The notes beneath the pieces were generated by a model. The model was not told the DNA's origin. It saw only the letters and a program-made list of their open reading frames with translations, and did not search any database. A stretch of 64,000 bases of DNA from Candidatus Methylobacter oryzae (GTDB lineage: Bacteria; Pseudomonadota; Gammaproteobacteria; Methylococcales; Methylomonadaceae): assembly GCF_003994235.2 (NCBI RefSeq), contig NZ_RYFG02000005.1, positions 1 through 64,000 of the forward strand, written 5' to 3'. This document shows, piece after piece, positions 9,255-17,661 of this stretch (positions within the stretch are counted from its first letter, which is position 1; the number at the start of each line of letters is the position of its first letter). The position numbers and the translations under genes are program-made.

Positions 9255-9470
9255 TTAATCTTTATCGGTTTTTTTGGTTGTGACTTCGCCTTCAATGGCT
9301 TCGCTTTTATCTCCGGCGGGTTTATTATCTTCCTCGCCTTCCTTGATGGCGTTACGAAAGCCTTTGATGGCTCCGCCCAGATCGGCGCCAATATTACGTA
9401 GACGCTTGGTGCCGAAAACAACCACGACAATGGCTAATACAACTAATAAGTGAGTAACGCTGAGACCCAT
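9255..9470 (-). CDS. tatA: Sec-independent translocase subunit TatA
   Basis: A 71-residue single-span protein that forms the Tat pore. It has a short N-terminal membrane helix, the [10 protein letters not shown] hinge, then an amphipathic helix ([13 protein letters not shown]) and a Lys/Glu-rich tail. The ATG at 9470 is chosen because TGGAG sits just upstream; a TTG four codons earlier overlaps that site. The gap to hisE is 67 bp. Confidence 0.93.
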   Translation of the reverse strand: MGLSVTHLLVVLAIVVVVFGTKRLRNIGADLGGAIKGFRNAIKEGEEDNKPAGDKSEAIEGEVTTKKTDKD

Positions 9471-9537
9471 TTTAAACTCCAATGGTGACGTTGCTGAGCA
9501 ACGTTTTGTTTGCTTGAGATCTTACATCGCAAGATCT

Positions 9538-9855
9538 TTACTTGTTACGTTGCGCCTTTTCTTCCAGACCGGATAAGCCAAAACGACGTTGCAGTTCCTG
9601 CAACACATCATCCGGCCCCAGTCCTTGATCGGCCAGCAACACCATGCAATGAAACCACAAATCGGCAGTTTCATAGATAATCTGTTTTTTATCGCCGCCT
9701 TTGGCGGCAATAACGGTTTCCGTGGCTTCTTCGCCGATTTTTTTCAGTATCGTATCCAGTCCTTTAGCATATAGGCTGGCGACATAGGACTTATCGGCAG
9801 ATTCCAGTTTACGCTGTTCCAGGATTTGCGCCAGTTGTTGTAGTACGTCGCTCAT
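9538..9855 (-). CDS. hisE: Phosphoribosyl-ATP diphosphatase HisE
   Basis: A 105-residue enzyme that hydrolyses PR-ATP to PR-AMP, step two of histidine synthesis. The MazG-like all-alpha fold shows in [14 protein letters not shown] and the downstream [13 protein letters not shown], which carry the metal-binding acidic residues. It is separate from hisI, not fused as in enteric bacteria, and its ATG overlaps the hisI stop by 4 bp. Confidence 0.95.
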   Translation of the reverse strand: MSDVLQQLAQILEQRKLESADKSYVASLYAKGLDTILKKIGEEATETVIAAKGGDKKQIIYETADLWFHCMVLLADQGLGPDDVLQELQRRFGLSGLEEKAQRNK

Positions 9856-10244
9856 GATTTTTTATAAATAGCTTCAGGATTTTTTAAAACCGGCTCAACA
9901 CTTTGCCATTGCCCGTCAATTAAGTTGCGGTAAAAACAGCTTTCCCGGCCGGTATGGCAGGCGATGCCCCCTTCTTGTTCGACTTTTAGCAGAATAACGT
10001 CTTCATCGCAATCCAGGGATATACCTAAAACTTTTTGCCGGTGCCCCGATTCCTCGCCTTTACGCCACAATCTTCCGCGTGATCTTGACCAATAAACGGC
10101 GTAACCTTCGGCGACCGTTAAACTTAACGATTCACGATTCATCCAGGCGAACATGATTACTTTCCCGCTTTTCGCCTGTTGCGCAATAACCGGGACTAGT
10201 CCGTCTTCGGTCCAGCGTATCGCATCCAGCCAGGAAGAACTCAT
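9852..10244 (-). CDS. hisI: Phosphoribosyl-AMP cyclohydrolase HisI
   Basis: A 130-residue enzyme that opens the adenine ring of PR-AMP. The motifs [29 protein letters not shown] (metal site) and [11 protein letters not shown] (zinc-binding Cys) are all present. Translationally coupled by 4-bp overlaps to hisF on one side and hisE on the other. Confidence 0.95.
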   Translation of the reverse strand: MSSSWLDAIRWTEDGLVPVIAQQAKSGKVIMFAWMNRESLSLTVAEGYAVYWSRSRGRLWRKGEESGHRQKVLGISLDCDEDVILLKVEQEGGIACHTGRESCFYRNLIDGQWQSVEPVLKNPEAIYKKS

Positions 10245-11014
10245 AGGCGTACCTCTATGCCGCGCGAGGCCATCTGTTGTTTGGCTTGGCCAATGGTGTA
10301 TTCGGCAAAATGAAAAATACTGGCCGCCAATACCGCATCGGCTTTACCGTCAATAATGCCGTCGGCCAGATGATCGAGATTGCCGACGCCGCCGGACGCA
10401 ATGACCGGTACTGTGACGGCCTCGCTGATGGCGCGAGTTAACGGCAAATCAAAGCCTTCACGCGTTCCGTCCCTGTCCATGCTGGTTAACAAAATTTCGC
10501 CGGCACCGAAATCAACCATTTTCTTCGCCCATGCAATTGCGTCGATGCCTGCCGGTTTACGGCCGCCGTGAGTAAAAATTTCCCATCGGCTCGGTTCACC
10601 AGGAGCGCTGACTTTCTTGGCGTCTATCGCTACGACAATACATTGAGAACCAAAGCGCTCTGCAGCTTCACGGACAAAATCCGGATTAAATACCGCCGCG
10701 CTGTTAATACCGACCTTGTCCGCGCCTGCATTCAGCATGCGGCGAATATCGTCCAAAGTCCTGATGCCGCCGCCTACCGTTAGCGGAATGAAGACTTCGC
10801 TGGCTACCTGCTCGACGACATGAACAATCGTATCGCGGTTATCATGCGTGGCGGTAATGTCCAGAAAGGTGATTTCATCGGCGCCTTCGCGGTCATAACG
10901 CCTGGCGATTTCTACCGGGTCGCCGGCATCGCGAATATCGACAAATTTTACGCCCTTAACGACGCGGCCGTTATCGACGTCCAGGCAAGGGATGATGCGT
11001 TTGGCTAAACTCAT
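10241..11014 (-). CDS. hisF: Imidazole glycerol phosphate synthase, cyclase subunit HisF
   Basis: A 257-residue (beta/alpha)8 barrel that with HisH makes imidazole glycerol phosphate and AICAR. The N-terminal [16 protein letters not shown] holds the first catalytic Asp, and VVAIDAK holds the second. Phosphate-binding glycine motifs (VGGGIRT, ASGGVG) are intact. Two bases separate it from hisA upstream. Confidence 0.97.
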   Translation of the reverse strand: MSLAKRIIPCLDVDNGRVVKGVKFVDIRDAGDPVEIARRYDREGADEITFLDITATHDNRDTIVHVVEQVASEVFIPLTVGGGIRTLDDIRRMLNAGADKVGINSAAVFNPDFVREAAERFGSQCIVVAIDAKKVSAPGEPSRWEIFTHGGRKPAGIDAIAWAKKMVDFGAGEILLTSMDRDGTREGFDLPLTRAISEAVTVPVIASGGVGNLDHLADGIIDGKADAVLAASIFHFAEYTIGQAKQQMASRGIEVRL

Positions 11015-11016
11015 GG

Positions 11017-11751
11017 TTATTCAAATGATTCCGCTAATTTTTCGGCCGCCTCAAAGTCCAGCGTGCCTTCGTAAATGGCCCTGCCGGTAATCGCGCCCAT
11101 AATGCCGTCGCCTGCGACAGTGCCCAAGGCTTTGATGTCATCGATATTAGTAATGCCGCCGGAAGCGATAACCGGAATCCTGATCGCGCGGGCCAGTTTT
11201 GCCGTCGCTTCGACATTGACGCCGGACATCATGCCGTCCCTGGAAATGTCGGTATAAATGATCGCTTCGACGCCGTCTTCCTCAAAATGTTGGGCCATGT
11301 CGATCACGTCATGTTTGGATAATTTGGACCAGCCGTCAATAGCTACCTTGCCGTCTTTTGCATCCAGGCCAACGATGATGCGGCGCGGGTACTCCAGAGC
11401 CATATCCCGGACAAAATGCGGTTCATTAACGGCTTTGGTGCCGATAATGACATATTCCACGCCGGCATTAAGATAAGCCTGGATTGTTTCTTCGTCACGA
11501 ATACCGCCGCCTATCTGTATAGGTACATTAGGGTAGGCTTCGACAATAGCATGAATGACTTCGGCATTTCTCGGCTTTCCGGCAAATGCGCCGTCCAGGT
11601 CAACCAGGTGGATCCTTTTTGCGCCGGCGGCAACCCACTTGCCTGCTACAGCGACAGGATCGTCGGAAAAGACCGTATCATCATCCATTCGTCCTTGACG
11701 CAAGCGAACACACTTTCCCTCTTTTAAATCGATTGCTGGTATCAGTAACAT
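11017..11751 (-). CDS. hisA: ProFAR isomerase HisA
   Basis: A 244-residue barrel that isomerises ProFAR to PRFAR, step four. [16 protein letters not shown] holds the first catalytic Asp and IYTDISRDG the second. [10 protein letters not shown] and IASGGI are the phosphate loops. The paired order hisA-hisF is the common one. A 96-bp gap with two hairpins separates it from hisH. Confidence 0.97.
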   Translation of the reverse strand: MLLIPAIDLKEGKCVRLRQGRMDDDTVFSDDPVAVAGKWVAAGAKRIHLVDLDGAFAGKPRNAEVIHAIVEAYPNVPIQIGGGIRDEETIQAYLNAGVEYVIIGTKAVNEPHFVRDMALEYPRRIIVGLDAKDGKVAIDGWSKLSKHDVIDMAQHFEEDGVEAIIYTDISRDGMMSGVNVEATAKLARAIRIPVIASGGITNIDDIKALGTVAGDGIMGAITGRAIYEGTLDFEAAEKLAESFE

Positions 11752-11787
11752 AAATTATAAAATCCTCAACGGCGTGTAATTATTATA

Positions 11788-11833
11788 GGGGCGGATTTAT
11801 CTGCCCAAAGACGACGAAATACCCTTTGGGTAT
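11788..11833. repeat. Two adjacent hairpins between hisH and hisA
   Basis: GGGCGGATTTATCTGCCC folds into an 8-bp stem with one G-U pair. Twelve nt further, ATACCCTTTGGGTAT forms a 6-bp stem with a 3-nt loop. Both sit in the only wide gap inside the his operon. They may be REP-type insertions or RNA-stability elements. Confidence 0.5.
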
Positions 11834-11847
11834 AAGTGAATGCATCC

Positions 11848-12492
11848 CTACGCTTGCCCGTCCCAATGCAAAAAGTTCTTCAGTAGCTGCAAACCGACTG
11901 CCTGGCTTTTTTCGGGATGAAATTGTACGGCAAAAACATTATCTTGCGTCAACGCACAAGTAAATGCTTCCGGGTACTGCGTTGTTGCGGCCATGATTGC
12001 GGCATTATCCGGCTTGGCATAATAACTATGCACAAAGTAAAAGCGGCTGTCTTGGGGGATGTTCTCCCATAACGGATGCTGTTGCAGTTGATGGACTTGA
12101 TTCCAGCCCATGTGCGGAATTTTAAGTGAATTACCGTTGCCGTCTTTTAACGGTTCGGAGAAATGGACCACGTGCCCGGAGAAAACGTCCAGGCAAGGTG
12201 TGCCGCCGTTTTCTTCACTGTCGGTTAATAAGGCTTGCATGCCCAGGCAGATTCCCAATAACGGTTTGGTTTTGGCAACCTGTTGGATAACATCGGATAA
12301 GCCGGATTGGTTGAGCGCCTGCATACAATCCCGTATTGCGCCGACACCCGGAAAAACCACGCGGTCGGCGTTAAGAATGACATCGGCATCGGACACGCAA
12401 ACAACATCCGCTTCAGGTGCCGCATGTTGCAGGGCCTTTACGATGGAATGCAGGTTACCCATTCCGTAATCAATTACAGCGACAGAAGACAT
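11848..12492 (-). CDS. hisH: Imidazole glycerol phosphate synthase, amidotransferase HisH
   Basis: A 214-residue class I glutaminase that supplies ammonia to HisF. The nucleophile elbow GICLGMQ gives the catalytic Cys, and FHPEKS gives the His and Glu of the triad. The N-terminus VAVIDYGMGNLHS is typical. It lies 40 bp after hisB. Confidence 0.96.
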   Translation of the reverse strand: MSSVAVIDYGMGNLHSIVKALQHAAPEADVVCVSDADVILNADRVVFPGVGAIRDCMQALNQSGLSDVIQQVAKTKPLLGICLGMQALLTDSEENGGTPCLDVFSGHVVHFSEPLKDGNGNSLKIPHMGWNQVHQLQQHPLWENIPQDSRFYFVHSYYAKPDNAAIMAATTQYPEAFTCALTQDNVFAVQFHPEKSQAVGLQLLKNFLHWDGQA

Positions 12493-12532
12493 AAGAAATA
12501 CAGACTAAAGGTGCAAAGTTAAAGGTACAAGG

Positions 12533-13126
12533 CTAAAGGCTACCCTTGGTTGATGGCATCATGCCTGCCATACGCGGGTCGGCGGTAATCGCCATGCGTA
12601 TGGCGCGGCCCATGGCTTTAAAGATGGTTTCAGCAACGTGATGGGCGTTGGCGCCTTTCAAACTGTCGATATGTAATGTCACGCCGGCATGATTGACAAA
12701 GCCTTGGAAGAATTCGCGGAATAAATCAACATCGAAACTGCCGATCATGGCCTTAGGGTATTTAACGTCATAAAACAGGCCGGGGCGTCCGGAAAAATCA
12801 ATCACAACTCGCGACAAGGCTTCATCCAGGGGTACGTAAGCATGCCCGTAACGATAAATACCTTTTTTGTCTGCCGTCGCTTTGGCAAACGCTTGGCCTA
12901 AGGTAATACCGATGTCTTCAACGGTGTGGTGATCATCGATCTCCAAATCGCCTTTCGCTTCAATATCCAAGTCAATCAAGCCGTGCCTGGCAATCTGGTC
13001 GAGCATATGTTCGAGGAAAGGTACGCCGGTTGAAAACGAGGATTTACCCGAACCGTCCAGGTTAATTTTGATTTTAATTTGAGTTTCAAGCGTATTTCGC
13101 TCTACTTCTGCAGTACGTTGATCCAT
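12533..13126 (-). CDS. hisB: Imidazoleglycerol-phosphate dehydratase HisB
   Basis: A 197-residue monofunctional dehydratase, without the phosphatase half found in E. coli HisB. The metal-binding motifs [13 protein letters not shown] and [11 protein letters not shown] are present, and again a second pair later ([22 protein letters not shown]). The ATG at 13126 gives the family length; an upstream TTG at 13156 would add ten residues. It is the first gene of the his-tat run. Confidence 0.95.
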   Translation of the reverse strand: MDQRTAEVERNTLETQIKIKINLDGSGKSSFSTGVPFLEHMLDQIARHGLIDLDIEAKGDLEIDDHHTVEDIGITLGQAFAKATADKKGIYRYGHAYVPLDEALSRVVIDFSGRPGLFYDVKYPKAMIGSFDVDLFREFFQGFVNHAGVTLHIDSLKGANAHHVAETIFKAMGRAIRMAITADPRMAGMMPSTKGSL

Positions 13127-13422
13127 GTTGAGATTACTTATATTAAAGACTGGCAATATCTTACTATGACAAGCAAGATTTTGCAGCGTTTGTTATTCAT
13201 TCTGCTTGGATGATCTAAGGCTACGAAGGTGCGGCAGACAAACCATGCAAATTTAAGATATCGGCGTAATTTTGAGCCTACATAATTTTAAGTTTTAGCT
13301 GGCTTTTTTTGAGGTTATTTTCTGAGACAATGACAGTGTCGCCGAACAAGGAAACGGATTTTAAAAAACTTCAACAGGATGTTGCCAAGGATGGATTGAA
13401 TGCCAATCAAGCAGGCGATTTT

Positions 13423-13461
13423 AGTCCCAGCACAGTGCCACTGTGTCTTGGGACTTTTTTT
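13423..13461 (+). terminator. Strong intrinsic terminator, possible sRNA end
   Basis: AGTCCCA pairs with TGGGACT and an inner CACAGT with ACTGTG, followed by seven T. No convincing gene lies just upstream on this strand: the his operon runs the other way. A small RNA starting between about 13160 and 13330 would explain it. Confidence 0.75.
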
Positions 13462-13636
13462 AGCGTTCAAAAATTTTTACGGCCCCTGCTTATTATCTAC
13501 ATAGGCCGATGTAGGTAAAATTTTCTTTCCGGCTGCCGATATTATTAAGCGTTGTTCTAATAATATGCTACCTTTCAAGCCAGTAATCTAAATATAAAGC
13601 ACCTGATCAGGCGCAATATTTTATTCTTATACTCAA

Positions 13637-13683
13637 AGGGCATAAGTTTCGTTTGAGCAGACAAGCTGCTCAACTCAGCTTTA
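13637..13683 (+). repeat. 47-bp dispersed repeat, copy 1
   Basis: Starts AGGGCATAAGTTTCG and ends CAACTCAGCTTTA, with an internal hairpin TTGAGCAG / CTGCTCAA. Two more copies lie in tandem at 16046-16146. Here it lies 33 bp before the FapA-like start. Confidence 0.85.
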
Positions 13684-13716
13684 GAAAGTCGTCATAACTT
13701 TACAAGGAGCAAGGCT

Positions 13717-15396
13717 GTGAATGATGTGTCGCTTACCGATGTACTGACATTTAAGCTCAGCGATGAAGGCAAATTGCTTGCAGTGTGCGAAGTATCCGAA
13801 TGCCGCCCTCCGCTCGATGAGGCAATGATCAATGAGGCTTTGGCTAAACAGAATTTGTCCGGTTTGTTTCTGCATGAAAATGCGCTTTCAAATCTGGTAA
13901 AAAAGTACAGTGAGGCCAGTGAGAGTTTTACGCTGGAAATCGGCGAACGCCGCGATGGCGGCTGCATAATCATGATAGATGAAGATAAAATGGCTGCCAG
14001 ACTCACTTTAACCCCTCCTTATGGCGGTGCTCCGGTTGATCTATTGCAAATTCAGAAGGCTTTGCAGGAGAAAGGAATCATCAAAGGCATCATCAAAAGC
14101 GAAATTGAGGCGGCCTTAAAAGACGGTTGCGCGACTGAACGAGTCATCGCTCGCGGATTGCTTCCTGTGAGAGGCATTGATGCACGCTTTCAAAGTTTGA
14201 TACCGCAAATAAGAGAACGTAAACCCCGGATAGACGAGCGAGGTATGGTTAATTACCGTGATCTTGGGCAATTGATTGTTGTAAAGCCGGGCGATCCGTT
14301 AATGTTCCGCACGCCGCCCACCGAGGGTAAACAAGGTTGGGACGTTACCGGGCAAGCGCTTATGCCTGAACCGGGGCAGGACATACCGTTTGTCCTGGAT
14401 TTATACGGTGTAGAGCTGGACCCGGAGGCCGAGCGTGATCCCGATCATAACAGCCTGCTGTTGGCCGCTATCTCGGGGCAGCCGAAATTAGTTCCTTATG
14501 GCGTTGTGGTGGAGCCTACTCTCGATCTACCAAAGGTGGATATTTCAACCGGAAATATGAATTTCGACGGCACCATTAATATTAAAGGCGACGTCACGGA
14601 GGGTATGAGAATACAGGTGACCGGAGACGTGTTTGTCGGCGGGACCGTTGAAGCTGCGGTAATTGAAGCCGGCGGCAATGTTGTTATAAAAGGCGGCGTA
14701 ATAGGTCACAGCGAACAGAGCAGTGATCCGAATGATGCCCCGGTCTTTAACGCGAAAATTATCAGCAAAGGTTCAATCAGCGTGCATTTTGCCGAAAATG
14801 TCTTCATGGAAGCCGGGATCGACATTATTATTGAAGAATTTTCCATGCATAATCATTTAACTGCACTTAACCGCATATTGGTGGGAAAGTCCGGCGGCAA
14901 AAAGGGCCGTATCATCGGCGGCATTGCTCGCGCATCGGCGTTGATTAAAACAGCAATAATCGGCTCAAACGCAGGCTTTGTCACCAAGATCAGGGCGGGA
15001 TTCAACCCTTATCTGCAAACGCAGATAGACAAGCTCAAGCTTGAGATCGATGCGGACGAAAAAGAGCAGGAAGACATTAACAAGATTATTGCTTTTATTT
15101 CGCTGCATCCCGAAAAAGACAAGAACGGTTTGCTGAATAAGCTGCTCCATACCAGAGATAAGCTCGAAACGGATTGCACTCGGCTTCACGCAGAGCGAAT
15201 GAAACTGTTGTCCGAAATGATTCTTGCCGAACATGTTCAAGTGATAGTGGAAGAAGCCGTTCATTGCGGAGCCGAAATCCAGATTGGAAATTGTATCTGG
15301 AAAAATAACGAAGAACGCGGCAAGGGCGTTTTTCAAATCGTTGACGGTGAGATTAGTTTTGATAATACCATGTTGAGCGTCTGCGAATCGCATTGA
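13717..15396 (+). CDS. FapA-type DUF342 protein
   Basis: A 559-residue soluble protein of the DUF342 family (FapA, flagellar assembly protein A). The N-terminal quarter is an alpha/beta domain. Residues about 170-430 form the family's repetitive beta-helix, with GMVNYRDLG, PKVDISTGNMNFDGTINIKG and repeated VxGDVxVGGTVEA-like turns. Residues about 430-505 are a Lys/Glu-rich coiled coil. It starts at GTG with AAGGAGCAAGG upstream. Family members affect flagella or cell envelope processes, but no flagellar gene is nearby, so the role here is open. Confidence 0.8.
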   Translation: MNDVSLTDVLTFKLSDEGKLLAVCEVSECRPPLDEAMINEALAKQNLSGLFLHENALSNLVKKYSEASESFTLEIGERRDGGCIIMIDEDKMAARLTLTPPYGGAPVDLLQIQKALQEKGIIKGIIKSEIEAALKDGCATERVIARGLLPVRGIDARFQSLIPQIRERKPRIDERGMVNYRDLGQLIVVKPGDPLMFRTPPTEGKQGWDVTGQALMPEPGQDIPFVLDLYGVELDPEAERDPDHNSLLLAAISGQPKLVPYGVVVEPTLDLPKVDISTGNMNFDGTINIKGDVTEGMRIQVTGDVFVGGTVEAAVIEAGGNVVIKGGVIGHSEQSSDPNDAPVFNAKIISKGSISVHFAENVFMEAGIDIIIEEFSMHNHLTALNRILVGKSGGKKGRIIGGIARASALIKTAIIGSNAGFVTKIRAGFNPYLQTQIDKLKLEIDADEKEQEDINKIIAFISLHPEKDKNGLLNKLLHTRDKLETDCTRLHAERMKLLSEMILAEHVQVIVEEAVHCGAEIQIGNCIWKNNEERGKGVFQIVDGEISFDNTMLSVCESH

Positions 15397-15541
15397 GATA
15401 GAAAAGCTGATTTCCAAGCTTGATTATCGTTAAGACGTGTAACCGCTTATTTTCGGTGTGGTAAAATTCCTCGGAAGAAAGCCAGGGCGGGTATTTTGCC
15501 TGCTATGTTATCGTTATGAATAAAAATTTAGAGGAAACATC

Positions 15542-15757
15542 ATGAAATTTAGTCCTTGCGTTGATAAATGTACTTACGAAGGAACTCACTGCGAAGGTTG
15601 CGGCCGAACGCATGCGGAAATAGCCGCAAATAAAAAGTTGGTTATGGAAGTCGTGAATTTTGCGCAAGAGCAGGAGTATGAAAATATTGAAGAGTTTGCG
15701 AACGCTTTCGGACAGAGCGTACTGAAGAAACTCAAGAAAGCAGCGGCAGGAAAATAG
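15542..15757 (+). CDS. DUF1289-like cysteine-motif protein
   Basis: A 71-residue protein with SPCVDKCTYEGTHCEGCGRT at its N-terminus: four cysteines placed as in DUF1289 proteins, suggesting zinc or another metal. The rest is helical with a basic C-terminus. GAGGAAACATC precedes the ATG. Function is unknown. It ends 21 bp before the SemiSWEET gene and may be co-transcribed. Confidence 0.7.
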   Translation: MKFSPCVDKCTYEGTHCEGCGRTHAEIAANKKLVMEVVNFAQEQEYENIEEFANAFGQSVLKKLKKAAAGK

Positions 15758-15778
15758 CGGTTCTATAGCAAAGCAGTT

Positions 15779-16054
15779 ATGACATTCACACCTGAAATAA
15801 TCGGCTATTTGGCTGCCACACTGACTACCGCTTCGTTTGTACCCCAGGCAATCCTAACGATAAGAACCAGGGATACCGAATCCCTTTCGTTGGGCATGTA
15901 CAGCACCTTTACCCTGGGTGTGCTGTGTTGGCTCATTTACGGCATTTATCTCGACGATAAAGCCATTATTTTTGCTAATGCAATAACACTGCTGCTGGCT
16001 GCTTCGATACTTTGTTTCAAGATCTATAACGTAGTCTACAGGAAAAGGGCATAA
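15779..16054 (+). CDS. SemiSWEET family transporter
   Basis: A 91-residue membrane protein with three helices. The PQ-loop motif at SFVPQ (about residue 20) and the following RTRDTESLSLGMY are typical of SemiSWEETs, which dimerise to move sugars down a gradient. Its stop codon is supplied by the second 47-bp repeat copy, so the C-terminus may have been set by the repeat insertion. Confidence 0.85.
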   Translation: MTFTPEIIGYLAATLTTASFVPQAILTIRTRDTESLSLGMYSTFTLGVLCWLIYGIYLDDKAIIFANAITLLLAASILCFKIYNVVYRKRA

Positions 16055-16146
16055 GTTTCGGTTGAGCGGACGAGCCGCTCAACTCAGCTTTATACCCAGA
16101 GGGCATAAGTTTCGTTTGAGCAGGCAAGCTGCTCAACTCAGCTTTA
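16046..16146 (+). repeat. 47-bp dispersed repeat, tandem copies 2 and 3
   Basis: Copies at 16046-16092 and 16100-16146, 7 bp apart, match copy 1 at 13637. Copy 2 has GTTGAGCGG / CCGCTCAAC where the others have TTGAGCAG / CTGCTCAA, so changes on both arms keep the stem paired. The pair overlaps the stop codons of both converging genes. Confidence 0.88.
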
Positions 16147-16518
16147 TACCCGCTGGAGGATTTCCAGCGCATTTCCGTCCGGATCACGGCAAAACAGCGC
16201 TTGCCGCCCTGATTTACTCAAGGTATAGGCAATGCCGTTTTGATCCAACGTTTCCCGAACCGGCGCGAGTTCCGGCACGCTTAACGCAATATGCCGATCC
16301 CGTCCGCCATGTTCGGGACGTCCTGTTTTGGGATCCTGGGTTTCCAATTCCAGCAAATGAATCTGCTGAGCGCCTAACTGCAACCAGGCGCCCGGAAAGC
16401 CCAAATCGGGTCTGTCCGTTTGCGGCATGCCGAGAACGTCGCAATAAAACCGCAACGATGCGGCAGTGTCGGCAACAACGAGGCTGGCATGGTGCATCGT
16501 GAAATTAAATTTTGACAT
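16144..16518 (-). CDS. VOC (glyoxalase/bleomycin resistance) family protein
   Basis: A 124-residue single VOC domain. HHASLVVADTAASLRFYCDVLG is the usual first beta-alpha-beta unit, IHLLELE gives another metal-site region, and FCRDPDGNALEI closes the domain. Family members are metal-dependent lyases, dioxygenases or binding proteins; the substrate cannot be read. Its last bases lie in a repeat copy. It ends the pair with bcp upstream, 20 bp away. Confidence 0.8.
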   Translation of the reverse strand: MSKFNFTMHHASLVVADTAASLRFYCDVLGMPQTDRPDLGFPGAWLQLGAQQIHLLELETQDPKTGRPEHGGRDRHIALSVPELAPVRETLDQNGIAYTLSKSGRQALFCRDPDGNALEILQRV

Positions 16519-16538
16519 GAAACGAATCCAAATCCGGG

Positions 16539-17003
16539 TTACAGTTGTTTTACTTTTTCCAGCACTTTCTGGGCATGGCCCTCGGGCGTAACGCCGTAAG
16601 CCACGTCCTCCAAGATGCCTTCTTTATTGATAATGAATGTGGAACGAAGAATCGCCATGCTTTTGACGCCGTTCTTTTCCCGTTCACGCCATACGTCGTA
16701 GCTCTCGCAGAGCTCGCCGCCGACGTCGGCCAGTAAATCCACTTTCAGGTCGAACTTTTTGATGAAATCCATATGACTGGCGCAAGTGTCCTTGCTTACA
16801 CCGATAACCACGGTATCGGCCTTGGCAAATTCATCGATAAGTTGAGTAAACTGGTTCGCTTCAATCGTGCAGCCGGGCGTGTCGTCCTTTGGATAGAAAT
16901 ACAACACGACATTCTTCTTTTCCAGATAGTCGGACAAGCTAACCGTTTCATCGAATTGATTTTTTGCGCTGAACAGCGGGGCAGGTTGGTGTTTTTCTAA
17001 CAT
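16539..17003 (-). CDS. bcp: Thiol peroxidase Bcp/PrxQ
   Basis: A 154-residue peroxiredoxin that reduces hydroperoxides using thioredoxin. The peroxidatic Cys is in KDDTPGCTIEAN. The resolving Cys five residues later, found in many BCPs, is replaced (PGCTIEAN has no second Cys), so it may act as a 1-Cys form or use one of the later cysteines (CASH, GELCES). The ATG at 17003 is chosen for its AAGGAG site; the frame extends upstream without support. Confidence 0.9.
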   Translation of the reverse strand: MLEKHQPAPLFSAKNQFDETVSLSDYLEKKNVVLYFYPKDDTPGCTIEANQFTQLIDEFAKADTVVIGVSKDTCASHMDFIKKFDLKVDLLADVGGELCESYDVWREREKNGVKSMAILRSTFIINKEGILEDVAYGVTPEGHAQKVLEKVKQL

Positions 17004-17096
17004 GGTAAACTCCTTGAATATTCGCGGATTATAAACATGATATTGCAGTGTAAGCGCATCATATTTTTCTTGCAAGCCGGCCATGCCTATGCGCAG

Positions 17097-17125
17097 ACCT
17101 TCCAGGTTTTAAAAACCTGGAAGGT
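17097..17125. repeat. 29-bp perfect inverted repeat
   Basis: ACCTTCCAGGTTTT and its exact complement flank a single central base. The same 14-mer arms, 52 bp apart, occur at 28819-28898 inside a MITE-like element. Confidence 0.8.
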
Positions 17126-17661
17126 TTAGAGCAATTCTTGATTACTTAAGATCAATCCTGATGATTGCACGCTATTTGTTGGGCAATAGGTGTTTGCAAG
17201 AGCACGAATTAAGTCCCGTTTGCTGCGCCGAGCACCGGAGCTTTCGCCGGGACAAATCGGCAGGATAGCCGATTTGCATGCGCAGCACCCGAAAGGGCGA
17301 GGTACATGGATGTGCCGAGTGATTGAAGCGGTAACGGGCCGCCTGCTGACTCGTGCCCTCCCGGCGCTCGCACTTCGTGCGCCGTTGATGTCCCAATCCG
17401 CTCCCGGCGGATTGGTCTTTGGATACTTTCTTTTCGACTACAAGGATGCAGGAGGTACGACCCCACGGATGGGGGAGGTAGAATCGCGTCTGGAACAGTG
17501 ATCAAGAGCAACGCAGGAGCAGTTGCCGAGGCGGAGCAAAAGAAAGTATCTCGCCATCGGGGGCGAGACCTCGATTAAAATAATCCGTCGCGTGAGCGAC
17601 TCTTTAACTAACGAAGAAATGCTCTAGCTCGCAACGTTTAGAGCAGACGCGATAAAGCCAA
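17126..17661. repeat. Repeat-rich gap between bcp and rdgC
   Basis: No real gene is seen in over 500 bp. At 17249-17291 lies a REP-like hairpin (AAATCGGC AGGATA GCCGATTT), with a second copy at 33622-33666. At 17422-17434 and 17538-17550 lies a perfect 13-bp inverted repeat (GATACTTTCTTTT) 103 bp apart. The open frames here are GC-rich shadows across these repeats. Confidence 0.7.

Larger units (their letters stand above)
13157..13716. other. Gap with terminator and a 47-bp repeat copy
   Basis: This space between the leftward his operon and the rightward FapA-like gene carries a strong rightward intrinsic terminator at 13423-13461 and repeat copy 1 at 13637-13683. A frame from 13309 to 13518 runs straight through the terminator, which argues against it being a real gene. 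A short untranslated RNA ending at the terminator is an alternative. Confidence 0.5.

Noticed and set aside
13309-13518. 69-codon frame after the his promoter region
   Set aside because: It reads through a strong intrinsic terminator and lacks a clear ribosome site.
16062-16502. 146-codon rightward frame opposite the VOC gene
   Set aside because: It is the Arg/Pro-rich shadow of the VOC gene plus the 47-bp repeats.
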